Origin: Bacteroidales bacterium
Lineage (GTDB): Bacteria; Bacteroidota; Bacteroidia; Bacteroidales; Tenuifilaceae
Assembly: GCA_003818205.1 (NCBI GenBank)
Contig: RPRQ01000041.1
Coordinates: 1-40,883 of the forward strand
Direction: 5' to 3'
Length of the DNA stretch: 40,883 nucleotides
Shown piece after piece: positions 33,498 to 40,883 of the stretch (the stretch's first letter is position 1; each line of letters begins with the position of its first letter). A program made the position numbers and the translations under genes. The notes under the pieces were generated by a model that worked only from the letters and a program-made list of their open reading frames with translations, was not told where the DNA came from and searched no databases.

Positions 33498-34787
33498 AAA
33501 GTTTATCTCACATTTTGCATTTGGGTCGGTACTGGTCTCAAATTGAGTTTTACTATCCTTCTCGATGTAAATTAATGGTTTGTTCTTGAATCGCTCCTTG
33601 GGGTAGTTTATTTCACCATAGGTGTTGGTGCAAATTAGCCTGTAGTTCAACATCGGATCTATCATTAATCTTACTGAACCATACTTGAAATCCCCTTTAA
33701 AACTTGTAAAACTGGAGCTAACTCTCTGAATAATAAGTTCTGAGTCGTATGAACTTGGTAAACTTATTGATGATTGGACAGTCCCTAATCGAATCTTATT
33801 GTACTTTGAATCGATACAGGAAAAATCGTTCACTTCCGTAATATCATAAGTATCGTTATAGCTGCTTCTGATGGTAAAAGTTCCAACTCTATTCGCGCTA
33901 AACTCGGAGTACTTTGAGTCGAATTCTATTTTTGTAAAATCTTCTACTTGAACGTTGCAGTCGTAAAGGTCAAATTTTCCAAGATTCGAATTCCCCTTCG
34001 CATTGAGCGTTGAGTACTTTGCACTAATATCAATCCCCCTAAGGTTATCGATGGTATAGGTATCGTCGTATGATTCTAACACAAGAAGATTAACTGATTT
34101 AATCGTAACCTTTGAGTATTTCGAGTTAACGATCACCTTATTCAGCTCATCGATATTGAACTTACTATCGTAAATCTCGAATCTTACATCCTTACCCTTG
34201 CCCGCATTAACCGTTGAGTATTTTGCACTGAAATTGCTTTTATCGCCAAAATCTCCCATGTTGAGTTCAACATTGTATAAATCAAAGTCGATGCTTCCTA
34301 GCAGATTGCCTGCTTTTATGCTATTATACTTGCTATGAAGTTTAAAGGCAATACTTTCGGGCACCCAAATAGCATAGGTTGCTTTAAACGAAGAGATGGA
34401 TACGCTTTCGCCGGTGATAAGTTTTGTTCTTTTATAAAAACCAAGAATAATGGTTGTTCCCTCGCTAAAACGAGTGTTGATATTGATGCTTCCTGCATCC
34501 TGCGATACAATAGGATTCTTAAAAGCATTGAGAAGTAAATCAACATCCTTTTTTTCGCCTCCCGAAATCAGTATTTCGCCGGTGAACTTTATCTCATTGC
34601 TCTTCCAAGTGTTGATTTGTAAATCAGAGTCGTAGATATCAAATATCAGCTTATCGGATTCCGATACTTTATAAATTTTCTCGAATCTATCCTTAACCTC
34701 GTTACTATTCGCAAATATCGGGTTTATGATGAGTATAAGAACCGCAATAAACGCTGATATTCTAAATATTGATTTGCCGTTTTTCAT
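33465..34787 (-). CDS. Exported DUF4097-like putative adhesin
   Basis: With the ATG at 34787 the protein has 440 residues; a TTG start at 34805 would add six. A signal peptide is followed by IYKVSESDKLIFDIYDSDLQ and then many short beta-strand turns. Recurring units are SKYS/AKYST and SYDDTYTIDN, the latter at about 245, 310 and 350. This is a beta-solenoid of the kind annotated as putative auto-transporter adhesin (DUF4097). It ends the sigma-factor operon and overlaps the anti-sigma gene by 26 bases. Family members are often regulated by the sigma factor in the same operon. What it binds is unknown. Confidence 0.8.
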   Translation of the reverse strand: MKNGKSIFRISAFIAVLILIINPIFANSNEVKDRFEKIYKVSESDKLIFDIYDSDLQINTWKSNEIKFTGEILISGGEKKDVDLLLNAFKNPIVSQDAGSININTRFSEGTTIILGFYKRTKLITGESVSISSFKATYAIWVPESIAFKLHSKYNSIKAGNLLGSIDFDLYNVELNMGDFGDKSNFSAKYSTVNAGKGKDVRFEIYDSKFNIDELNKVIVNSKYSKVTIKSVNLLVLESYDDTYTIDNLRGIDISAKYSTLNAKGNSNLGKFDLYDCNVQVEDFTKIEFDSKYSEFSANRVGTFTIRSSYNDTYDITEVNDFSCIDSKYNKIRLGTVQSSISLPSSYDSELIIQRVSSSFTSFKGDFKYGSVRLMIDPMLNYRLICTNTYGEINYPKERFKNKPLIYIEKDSKTQFETSTDPNAKCEINFTSYDMNFTIE

Positions 34788-35286
34788 TTTCTTTACTTTT
34801 TTCAATTTCGTTTAACATTCGTTCTAATAGCATTAATTTTTTCCGGTATAAATCCATCAATGAGTTGATAAGCTTCGAATTTGGACCATTCTTCTTTAAA
34901 TCTGATGAATAGAGTTCAATCAACTCGTCGATGTATTGAATCTCGCTACCTCCCGTTGCAAGTTGAGGATCGTTGTAAGATGCTTGTTTTATTAGCTTTG
35001 CATAGCTATTGATTTGGTTTTTGAATTGAAACTCCTGATTGGCTAAAGCAGGGTCGATGTTTACAAATATCAGCTGCTGCTTGCTGTTTTTAGTGAAAAG
35101 GTAGGTACTCAAAACCGATACAATAAGAATAACCGATGCCGCAGCAATGGAGCGCCACAATACAATACTCTTGTGCTTTTTAGTACCATTCATTGCCTGC
35201 GATATGCCTGCCCATAGATAATCCTCGTCAGGGTTTTCCACGTCCATCGCATTTCGATGCTTTCGTACGTACGATTCTAACTTCAT
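34762..35286 (-). CDS. Membrane-bound anti-sigma-like protein
   Basis: This 174-residue protein has a cytosolic N-terminal part of about 40 residues (ENPDEDYLWAGISQAM), one membrane helix at about 44-65 (WRSIAAASVILIVSVLSTYL) and a periplasmic helical part (ELIELYSSDLKKN, LINSLMDLYRKKLMLLERML) that may form a coiled coil. It starts 16 bases after the ECF sigma gene, the normal place for its anti-sigma factor. It has no FecR domain or zinc-binding ZAS motif, so the assignment rests on topology and position. Confidence 0.75.
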   Translation of the reverse strand: MKLESYVRKHRNAMDVENPDEDYLWAGISQAMNGTKKHKSIVLWRSIAAASVILIVSVLSTYLFTKNSKQQLIFVNIDPALANQEFQFKNQINSYAKLIKQASYNDPQLATGGSEIQYIDELIELYSSDLKKNGPNSKLINSLMDLYRKKLMLLERMLNEIEKSKENEKRQINI

Positions 35287-35302
35287 ACTTCAATGATTTA
35301 AC

Positions 35303-35875
35303 TTAATTCCCTTGAGCTAATTTAAAATTCAGCTCGATCTTAATTTTTCCCTGTAACAGTTTCCTTGCCCGCTGATACTGTGATTTTGAAGTAGATTCCG
35401 AAATATTAAGCATCTCGGCAATCTCCTTGTGCATGCACCCTTCGAGCAGGTAAAGATTCAGTACAACCCTCGCCTTTTCGGGCAACGATTTGATTGCCTC
35501 GTGTATCACTTCAGGGGTAACCTCTGGAAAATCTACATCCTCAGATTCCTCGTAGGCAATATGGAGATTATCTAAATCGGTAAATACTTGTTTTTTCTGC
35601 CTTAGAACATTTAGCGATTTATTGATTACAATCCTTTTTAACCAAACACCAAAAGTTGATTCCCCTTTGAAAGCACTTATATTTTTAAACGCGCTTAAAA
35701 AAGATTCCTGAATGATATCCTCCGCATCAAATTGGTTGCTAACAATGCGAATGCTAGTATTGTACATAGCCAACACATGCGTTTTATAAAGCCTGTACAT
35801 TGCCTGCTGATCGCCCTGCCTTGCGCGCTCAACCAATTTTGCATTGATATCTAACGATTCTAAACCCAAATTCAA
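35303..35875 (-). CDS. ECF RNA polymerase sigma factor
   Basis: The 190-residue protein has sigma region 2 (AMYRLYKTHVLAMYNTSIRI with FDAEDIIQESFLSAFKNIS) and region 4 with its helix-turn-helix (KSLPEKARVVLNLYLLEGC, HKEIAEMLNISESTSKSQYQ). No other domain is present. The only in-frame start is TTG at 35875. It heads an operon with an anti-sigma-like protein and a putative surface adhesin, a common three-gene set in Bacteroidota. A family-2 repeat begins 65 bases upstream of its start, so the promoter must fit into that gap or lie within the repeat. Confidence 0.93.
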   Translation of the reverse strand: MNLGLESLDINAKLVERARQGDQQAMYRLYKTHVLAMYNTSIRIVSNQFDAEDIIQESFLSAFKNISAFKGESTFGVWLKRIVINKSLNVLRQKKQVFTDLDNLHIAYEESEDVDFPEVTPEVIHEAIKSLPEKARVVLNLYLLEGCMHKEIAEMLNISESTSKSQYQRARKLLQGKIKIELNFKLAQGN

Positions 35876-35939
35876 AATCTTTACATTAAAGACAACAAGA
35901 ATTGAAAAAGACGGAAAACTTTTTTATAATTATTTTCCA

Positions 35940-36206
35940 GTAACTATTCACCACGGAGACACAGCCCGTCCCGATGTATCGGGAGAGGGCACAGAGTTTC
36001 ACAACTTGTCCCGATTTATCGGGAGAGAAAATATTTATGTTTTCCGTGTTAGTGATTCTTTTGCATTTTGATACTCAATCGTTTTTTTACAATTGCCTCT
36101 CCCGATAAATCGGGACAAGTTGTGGTTCTCCGTGCTCCCTGCCTACCGGCAGGCAGGTCTGTGTCTCAGTGGTTTTTGTTCAATTCGATTACGGCTGAAT
36201 AGTTAC
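35940..36206. mobile_element. Family-2 MITE-like repeat, 267 bp
   Basis: The ends are GTAACTATTCA (35940-35950) and TGAATAGTTAC (36196-36206), exact inverted repeats. The interior contains several TCCCGATNTATCGGGA palindromes, CACGGAGACACAG words and a GCCTACCGGCAGGCAGG palindrome. Its right part (36160-36206) is the reverse complement of the left part of the copy at 40562, so the two lie in opposite orientations. No protein is encoded and no clear target duplication is seen. The remaining 36207-36289 shows only a short GGAATGATGGAAGAATG fragment of family-1 arm type. Confidence 0.7.
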
Positions 36207-36289
36207 ATAAATTCTTACAAACTTAAGGAATTGGAATGATGGAAGAATGAAAAATTGGAAGATAAAGGATGATTATTATCCCTTATGGA

Positions 36290-36321
36290 TTGTGATAATA
36301 AAACAATAGCGTTTAACTTTG
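36290..36321 (+). promoter_or_regulatory. folB promoter
   Basis: TTG at 36290-36292 is followed, after 21 bases, by TAACTTTG at 36314-36321, a full TAnnTTTG match 20 bases before the folB ATG. Confidence 0.6.
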
Positions 36322-36340
36322 TGCTCTTTAATCAGAAGCA

Positions 36341-36706
36341 ATGGCGTTAATCGAGATTGAAAACATGGAGTTCCACTCCAATCATGGGCACTTTGCAGAG
36401 GAGCAGGTGATTGGAAATACTTTTCTAGTGGATCTGAAAATTGAGTATAACTCCGAAATCGCTCAGAGAAGCGATAACCTAAAGGATACCGTTAACTACC
36501 AACGAGCCTTCGAGATCGTTAAACGAGAAATGGGGGTTAACTCACACCTTTTAGAGCATGTAGGGGCACGAATTCTCAGCTCATTGATGAATGAACTTCA
36601 AGGAATTAAAACCGCTCAGGTTAAGGTATCGAAGGTAAACCCTCCCATGGGTGGAAAAATTCAGAAGGTTAGCGTAACGCTACGAAAGGATGTTGCAACG
36701 AAATGA
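36341..36706 (+). CDS. folB: Dihydroneopterin aldolase FolB
   Basis: FolB cleaves 7,8-dihydroneopterin to 6-hydroxymethyl-dihydropterin and glycolaldehyde in folate synthesis. The 121-residue protein shows the family's layout: ENMEFHSNHGHFAEEQVIGN with the conserved Glu, LVDLKIEYN, DTVNYQRAFEIVK, HLLEHVGARI, and the C-terminal QVKVSKVNPPMGGKIQKVSV with the catalytic Lys region. The length is normal. It stands alone with its own promoter; no other folate gene is visible. Confidence 0.94.
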   Translation: MALIEIENMEFHSNHGHFAEEQVIGNTFLVDLKIEYNSEIAQRSDNLKDTVNYQRAFEIVKREMGVNSHLLEHVGARILSSLMNELQGIKTAQVKVSKVNPPMGGKIQKVSVTLRKDVATK

Positions 36707-36905
36707 TGGAAAGTGGAGTGATGCCTACCTGCCGCCTGCTGGTAGGCAGGCGGCAGGTAGGGAAGACTGTAATTATGGAGTCCTGGCTCAGTACCTGTCG
36801 GTCGGATTGGGAATTTGAAAAATGCTCCAAAAAATGAATGAGGTAAACTCGATTGGCATCCCAAATATTGCATTATTCCAACTTTCCATTCCCCCATTGC
36901 TCCGC
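36707..36905. repeat. Decayed palindromic repeat between folB and tRNA-Cys
   Basis: The stretch begins GATGGAAAGTGGAGTGATG, has a large palindrome made of CCTACCTGCCGCCTGCTGG and its complement (36722-36763), and ends with CATTATTCCAACTTTCCATT. The order GATGG arm, GC-rich palindrome, CCATT arm is the same as in the interior of the family-1 repeats, but neither terminus is present. It is probably a relic. Confidence 0.45.
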
Positions 36906-36924
36906 TTCGATTTTTCAAAAAAGA

Positions 36925-36954
36925 TTTGGAGGTTTAATTTTTTTAGTATCTTTG
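36925..36954 (+). promoter_or_regulatory. tRNA-Cys promoter
   Basis: TTTG at 36925-36928 and TATCTTTG at 36947-36954 are 18 bases apart, a near-ideal Bacteroidota promoter. The tRNA starts 20 bases after the -7 box. Confidence 0.6.
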
Positions 36955-36973
36955 CCATCCGTTTAGCCCGAAT

Positions 36974-37044
36974 GGTATCGTGGCCGAGTGGCTAGGCAGC
37001 GGTCTGCAAAACCGTGTACAGCGGTTCGACTCCGCTCGATACCT
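36974..37044 (+). tRNA. tRNA-Cys (GCA)
   Basis: The 71-base sequence folds as a cloverleaf: acceptor GGTATCG/CGATACC, anticodon arm with loop CTGCAAA and anticodon GCA, and T arm AGCGG-TTCGACT-CCGCT. The discriminator is T, which is the cysteine identity base. CCA is not encoded. It is followed at once by a terminator. Confidence 0.95.
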
Positions 37045-37047
37045 CGA

Positions 37048-37071
37048 AAAAAGCCCCTCCTGGGGCTTTTT
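37048..37071. terminator. Bidirectional terminator of tRNA-Cys and cysH
   Basis: AAAAAGCCCC and GGGGCTTTTT pair around TCCT, with A and T runs on both sides. It lies three bases after the tRNA and directly next to the cysH stop on the other strand, so it can serve both. Confidence 0.85.
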
Positions 37072-37782
37072 CTATTTCTTACGATTGTGTAATCCGCACT
37101 CTTTGCTGTCAGCACTCTCCCACCACCAACGTCCTGCTCGAATATCCTCACCAGGAAATATGGCTCGGGTACATGGCTGACACCCTATACTCGGGTAACC
37201 CTTATCGTGAAGACTATTATATGGTACATTATTTAACTTGATATAATCCCATACCTGCGCTTCGGTCCAATCGATTAAAGGGTTCAGCTTTACCATTCCA
37301 TTCGCTTCATCCCATTCAATGAGCTGATTATCGGTTCGGGTAACCGACTGATCCCTCCGTAGCCCGCAAATCCAGACATCAGAACCTGCAAATGCTCGTT
37401 TTAGCGGATTTATCTTACGGATATGGCAGCACTCCTTACGATTCTCTACACTTTGATAAAAAAGGTTGACACCTTTTTGCGCTACCATCGCCTCAACCTG
37501 CTCATGACTAGGAGAATAAACCTCCATTTTTATCTTGTACCTCAAACAGGTTTTTTCTATTAACTCATGGGTTTCGTAGAACAGCCGTCCTGTATCAAGT
37601 GTAAACACTCGTGTTTCTGGGGCAATCCTCATAACCATATCGGTTAAAACCTGATCCTCTAACCCAAGGCTCGACGATAAAACAATTCGACCTCGATACT
37701 CGTATAAAAACCATCGAAGTATCTCGTCAGGAGTTTTTACTTCGAGTTTAATCTTTAACTTGTTAAATATATTTTTGTCCAT
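37072..37782 (-). CDS. cysH: Adenylylsulfate (APS/PAPS) reductase CysH
   Basis: CysH reduces activated sulfate to sulfite with thioredoxin as donor, in sulfate assimilation. With the ATG at 37782 the protein has 236 residues; a TTG start at 37806 would add eight. The substrate loop is SSSLGLEDQVL and TLDTGRLFYET follows. Cys118-Cys119 in RKECCHIRK and Cys201/Cys204 in GCQPC are the 4Fe-4S ligands, which point to an APS-type enzyme. Cys229 in KECGLH is the catalytic cysteine. It sits beside tRNA-Cys. No other sulfate-assimilation gene is visible. Confidence 0.93.
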   Translation of the reverse strand: MDKNIFNKLKIKLEVKTPDEILRWFLYEYRGRIVLSSSLGLEDQVLTDMVMRIAPETRVFTLDTGRLFYETHELIEKTCLRYKIKMEVYSPSHEQVEAMVAQKGVNLFYQSVENRKECCHIRKINPLKRAFAGSDVWICGLRRDQSVTRTDNQLIEWDEANGMVKLNPLIDWTEAQVWDYIKLNNVPYNSLHDKGYPSIGCQPCTRAIFPGEDIRAGRWWWESADSKECGLHNRKK

Positions 37783-37903
37783 TATTATAACAGCCTTTGA
37801 AAACAAAGTAATAATCAGCGTTCAAAAATAAACAATAAATCATTATTTGCCATCCATCAAAAAAAATAGATTTTTACTTAAAAATAGCATAACTTTACTC
37901 CTG

Positions 37904-37950
37904 TAATTTTGTTGTACATTATATTTTTTTATTTTTTACGACTAACTTTA
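37904..37950 (+). promoter_or_regulatory. Candidate promoter elements before the type IX cargo gene
   Basis: TAATTTTG at 37904-37911 is a full TAnnTTTG match 62 bases before the ATG. TAACTTTA at 37943-37950 is a near match 23 bases before it. Which is used cannot be decided from sequence. Confidence 0.35.
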
Positions 37951-37973
37951 CGTTTTTATAAAACAAAGAAATC

Positions 37974-38477
37974 ATGAAAAAGATTTTTACTCTGATATTA
38001 AGTCTCGCCCTTATGCAAGCATTCGGGCAAACCTCTCCAATCTTAATGCAGGTTGTAGCATCAGCTGGAGGTTCATTTTCTTCAGCAAGTCTTAAAGTCG
38101 ATTGGACCCTAGGTGAGTCGGTTATTGGGAATTTACCTGGAACAGGCGTTATTGTCACCCAAGGTTTTCAGCAAGGAAACTTACTTGGAACAGGTGTTCC
38201 AACTGAACCCGAATTCGCATCAACCAATTTTAATTTATTCCCAAACCCTGCCATCAATATGGTCTATTTTAAAATAGATAACAAGGAAGCCAAGGGAACT
38301 TTTATAGTTGATGTGTTTGACATTACAGGGCGTAAGCTTCTAAGCAATAACCTCGGTCAGTTCAATAATCAGGAAACCATGGATATGAACATTTCTTCCT
38401 TAAAATCAGGTATTTACTTAGTTAAGGTTCGCATTGGCAACTTTAGCAGCGATGTGATAAAACTTATTAAGGAGTAG
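37974..38477 (+). CDS. Small secreted protein with type IX sorting domain
   Basis: The 167-residue protein has a signal peptide at 1-19 (MKKIFTLILSLALMQAFGQ). A short beta-domain carries SASLKVDWTLGESVIG and GVIVTQGFQQGNL. A complete type A sorting domain starts at LFPNPA (88-93) and runs through VDVFDITGRKLL and LKSGIYLVKVRIG to KLIKE. The tail directs export through the SprA channel and is normally cut off, leaving a mature domain of only about 65 residues. Such short proteins recur in Bacteroidota, but their function is unknown to me. A strong terminator follows, so it is its own unit, 82 bases before the S74-domain gene. Confidence 0.88.
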   Translation: MKKIFTLILSLALMQAFGQTSPILMQVVASAGGSFSSASLKVDWTLGESVIGNLPGTGVIVTQGFQQGNLLGTGVPTEPEFASTNFNLFPNPAINMVYFKIDNKEAKGTFIVDVFDITGRKLLSNNLGQFNNQETMDMNISSLKSGIYLVKVRIGNFSSDVIKLIKE

Positions 38478-38499
38478 TTAATTCTAATACTACATACTC

Positions 38500-38537
38500 A
38501 GCAGATAATTGGCTAGTTCGATTATCTGCTTTTTTTT
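38500..38537 (+). terminator. Rho-independent terminator
   Basis: AGCAGATAAT pairs with ATTATCTGCT around an 11-base loop and is followed by eight T. It separates the small secreted protein from the next gene. Confidence 0.9.
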
Positions 38538-38559
38538 ACCTTCTTAAAAAACTACAGCA

Positions 38560-40521
38560 ATGAAAAAACTACAGTTAACTGCATTACTATTTGTATTTTC
38601 ATTCATACTCCAGGCGCAAGCCCCACAGGGCTTTTCGTACCAAGCAGTAATCCGCAACGGCAGCGGTGCCCCCATCGTTGACCAGTTCGTTGGGGTGGAG
38701 ATCACCCTCCAGAACACGCTGGAGGCGGTGCTATACACCGAAACCCATCGGCCGAGGACCAGCGCCCAGGGCGTCATATCCATTACCATTGGCGAAGGGA
38801 CCGTGGTGGGAACAAATACCTTCGCCAGCATTCCGTGGAGCACAGGGGATGTTCTGGTCAAGGTCCGAATCGACCCTGCCGGGGGAACCGCCTACGCTCA
38901 GGTAGGGGAGCTAACCGAATTAAAGTCGGTGCCCTACGCACTATATGCAAACCCGAAAGAGATTACCAGCTCCCCGAGCGCCGATCCCAACGCCCCCATC
39001 TTCGAGGTGAAGAACAGCCTGGGGCAGGTCGTTTTCGGCGTTTACCAGGGGGGCGTAAGGGTTAACGTGGAGGATGTGGCCAAGAGCGCCAAGGGCGGGT
39101 TCGCCGTGGGCGGCCTCTCGGGTTCTACCAAGGCGGGCTCTACCGAGTTCCTCCGCATCACCCCCGATAGCGCAAGGATTTACATCAACGATGCGATCAC
39201 CCCCAAGGGGGCCAAGGGCGGGTTCGCCGTGGGAGGCCTTTCCGGATCGACTAAAGGGAAGGCTGCTGAATTTCTTCGCATCACCCCCGATAGCGCAAGG
39301 ATTTATATCAACGACTCAAATACCAAGGGGGCTAAGGGCGGGTTCGCCGTGGGAGGTCTTTCGGGTTCTACCAAGGCGCCATCGGGCAACTTCCTCGACC
39401 TCACCCCCGATAACTACTTCATTGGGCAGGAAGCGGGGAAATCTATCACCACTGGGCTGTATAACTCGTTTATGGGATTTGAAGCAGGTAAAAGCAATAA
39501 GACTGGGAGCAATAATGTTTACCTTGGCTACCAAACAGGGTCTTTGAATGGAACAGGAGAAAACAACGTTTTTATTGGTAATAGTAGTGGATTTAATAGT
39601 AATGGTGGCTATAGTAATATATTCATAGGACACCATGCAGGATTGAATTCGACTAGCACAACCCACAGCACTTTTATCGGAACCGATGTCGCCTATAATA
39701 TGAACGGAGATGATAATATTGTTATTGGCGATCAAGCAGGAAGAAATAATTATGTTTCAAATTACGAAACATTTGGTGCTGTAGTTATAGGTGTTGATGC
39801 TGGTCGGAATATTACGGGAAGTGGAAACTTAATCTTAGGTGTTGGAGCAGGTTCAAAATGGAATGGTACAACTGAAAGAAATAATAATGTTTTTATTGGA
39901 TCGAGCGCTGGAGGCGGAGGGTTAAATACTTTAAGCGATAACAATGTTTGTATAGGATATCAAGCGGGCTGGGAGAAAACTGGTTCAAATAAGCTTTATA
40001 TTTCTAATTCAGATATTAATAACCTGATTTATGGAGAGTTTGATAACCAGCGTGTTGCAATTAATGCGACCAATCCCACACAAACGCTCGATGTAAATGG
40101 TAATGCTCGGTTTCGAAGTATTGGTTCAGCAGCTGGTGGATTAGCTCTTTATCGTTTGGCTGATGGGACTTTAACTACTTCAGTCTCTGATATAAGGCTT
40201 AAAGAAAATATTAATTCATTAACTAGCTCTCTTAGCAAGGTATTGCAGCTTAGAGGTGTAAGCTTTACTTGGAAAAAAGAGCCCCAAATGGGTTTGAAAA
40301 TTGGATTTATTGCACAAGAAGTTGAAAAAGTGTTCCCTGAACTGGTATTCACGAATGAAGTTGATGGTTTTAAAGGCGTTAACTATGCCGAAATGACAGC
40401 TGTTCTGGTCGAAGCAATAAAGGAACTTCAAAAACAAAATCAACTTTTACAGGAAAAAGTAAAGGAAATAGATGCCATCAAAGCAGAGCTCGAATCCATT
40501 AAAGCTAAACAAAAAAAATAA
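38560..40521 (+). CDS. Exported S74-domain (self-cleaving chaperone) surface protein
   Basis: The protein has 653 residues. Order: signal peptide (1-20, ending ILQAQ); a beta-domain (21-135, QGFSYQAVIRNGSGAPI); a short link; three near-identical repeats KGGFAVGGLSGSTK...FLRITPDSARIYIND (178-284); a head-like region of degenerate NNVFIGxxAG repeats (285-480); and a C-terminal Peptidase_S74 domain from SDIRLKENI (543-548). An 80-residue core and a coiled coil (ELQKQNQLLQEKVKEI) follow. S74 domains help trimeric fibres fold and then cut themselves off; the Ser543/Lys548 pair is intact. No type IX tail is seen, so the exit route is unclear. The region 38600-39430 is strikingly GC-rich compared with the rest of the gene. 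Confidence 0.87.
   Translation: MKKLQLTALLFVFSFILQAQAPQGFSYQAVIRNGSGAPIVDQFVGVEITLQNTLEAVLYTETHRPRTSAQGVISITIGEGTVVGTNTFASIPWSTGDVLVKVRIDPAGGTAYAQVGELTELKSVPYALYANPKEITSSPSADPNAPIFEVKNSLGQVVFGVYQGGVRVNVEDVAKSAKGGFAVGGLSGSTKAGSTEFLRITPDSARIYINDAITPKGAKGGFAVGGLSGSTKGKAAEFLRITPDSARIYINDSNTKGAKGGFAVGGLSGSTKAPSGNFLDLTPDNYFIGQEAGKSITTGLYNSFMGFEAGKSNKTGSNNVYLGYQTGSLNGTGENNVFIGNSSGFNSNGGYSNIFIGHHAGLNSTSTTHSTFIGTDVAYNMNGDDNIVIGDQAGRNNYVSNYETFGAVVIGVDAGRNITGSGNLILGVGAGSKWNGTTERNNNVFIGSSAGGGGLNTLSDNNVCIGYQAGWEKTGSNKLYISNSDINNLIYGEFDNQRVAINATNPTQTLDVNGNARFRSIGSAAGGLALYRLADGTLTTSVSDIRLKENINSLTSSLSKVLQLRGVSFTWKKEPQMGLKIGFIAQEVEKVFPELVFTNEVDGFKGVNYAEMTAVLVEAIKELQKQNQLLQEKVKEIDAIKAELESIKAKQKK
39091..39411 (+). 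repeat. Three in-frame tandem repeats of about 120 bp
   Basis: Copies begin at 39091, 39214 and 39334, each starting AAGGGCGGGTTCGCCGTGGG. They encode the KGGFAVGGLSGSTK units with periods of 41 and 40 codons. The third copy diverges after FLDLTPD. High nucleotide identity suggests recent expansion or gene conversion, and copy number could vary between strains. Confidence 0.85.
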
Positions 40522-40561
40522 TAGAAAAATATAAACATCAAAGCCCTAACAGAATAAAATC

Positions 40562-40698
40562 GTAACTATTCAGCAGTAATCGAATTGAACAAAAACCACG
40601 GAGAAACAGCCCGTCCCGATGTATCGGGAGAGAGCACGGAGAGCCACAACTTGTCCCGATTTATCGGGACGGGCTGTTTCTCCGTGGTGAATAGTTAC
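40562..40698. mobile_element. Family-2 MITE-like repeat, 137 bp
   Basis: The ends GTAACTATTCA and TGAATAGTTAC are exact inverted repeats. Inside, CACGGAGAAACAGCCCGTCC and its complement bring the two halves together, with TCCCGATTTATCGGGA at the centre, so nearly the whole element can fold as one hairpin. It is inverted relative to the 35940 copy and shorter. It lies 40 bases after the S74 gene stop and could act as its transcription end. The following 40699-40847 shows nothing I can name. Confidence 0.75.
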
Positions 40699-40847
40699 TA
40701 AAAATCGGATGGTCTATATATTTCAATATATTCGTCAAAAATATTACGCTATAATTAACTAATAAACCACTTGATTGTTGCCCTTACGTTAAGCCAAGTA
40801 CTGTAAATTTAATGCATTGGTAAATAGCTAACTAATACTTTATACAA

Positions 40848-40883
40848 ATGAAAGTAAAGAATTTTTTGGACAAACTGATACCA
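40848..40883 (+). CDS. Possible start of a gene cut by the window edge
   Basis: ATG at 40848 opens MKVKNFLDKLIP and runs off the end of the window. Only 12 codons are visible, so no family can be assigned, and it may be a chance frame. Confidence 0.3.
   Translation, partial: MKVKNFLDKLIP

Noticed and set aside
36980-37241. Frames over tRNA-Cys and the cysH end
   Set aside because: They cross a tRNA and its terminator and have no protein-like features.
39074-39547. Long alternative-frame ORFs over the GC-rich repeats (also 38666-39065)
   Set aside because: They result from few stop codons in GC-rich repeated DNA and are in the shadow of the S74 protein, whose frame has clear domains.
1-40883. 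CRISPR array, prophage or complete insertion sequence
   Set aside because: The repeats here are dispersed with inverted ends. There is no regular repeat-spacer spacing, no Cas gene, no phage structural gene and no transposase.

Overview
The window comes from a Bacteroidota chromosome, most likely a member of Bacteroidales or a close relative. The evidence is a 2,487-residue SprA (type IX secretion translocon), a small protein with a type IX sorting tail, the futalosine enzyme MqnC, a LytS/LytTR pair, a sigma/anti-sigma/adhesin operon, and repeated Bacteroidota-type -7 boxes (TAnnTTTG). The DNA is AT-rich and most genes lack a clear Shine-Dalgarno sequence. Genus cannot be named from the sequence alone.

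Layout. 1-5030: an exported TPR protein, a YhcG-like nuclease split by one extra T, thiL, a LamG lipoprotein and two repeat insertions. 5070-13410: a surface polysaccharide cluster with an asparagine-synthetase-like protein, a flippase, a methyltransferase, a GT4 glycosyltransferase, a WecF-like GT56 transferase, a sugar aminotransferase and a NeuD/PglD-type acetyltransferase. The last three fit together as a module that makes and transfers a 4-acetamido-4,6-dideoxyhexose (Fuc4NAc-like). 13493-24641: core genes gcvH, sprA-ruvA-pdxA (one minus-strand operon) and mqnC. 24646-28649: small exported or membrane proteins and a LytS/LytTR two-component operon. 28673-31342: a roughly 2.6-kb island in tRNA-Gln, flanked by a 48-bp exact duplication of the tRNA 3' half and carrying XRE, ImmA/IrrE protease and PIN-like genes. 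31491-37782: glnS, an ECF sigma/anti-sigma/adhesin operon, folB, tRNA-Cys and cysH. 37974-40521: a small type IX cargo protein and a self-cleaving S74-domain surface protein with a GC-rich inserted segment.

The window is also rich in non-autonomous repeats. Family 1 has termini AACGTCAGTTCGA...TCGAACTCACGTT, with 4-5 bp target duplications at three of four loci. Family 2 has termini GTAACTATTCA...TGAATAGTTAC, in two copies of opposite orientation. One family-1 copy sits exactly at the wecF/aminotransferase junction. Removing it in silico restores an ATGA stop/start overlap between the two genes.

The best candidate for an undescribed system is the XRE / ImmA-IrrE peptidase / PIN-like operon in the tRNA-Gln island. 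It looks like a protease-controlled toxin or defence unit with apparent autoregulatory sites upstream. Nothing here was searched against a database. Family names rest on motifs and overall protein architecture.
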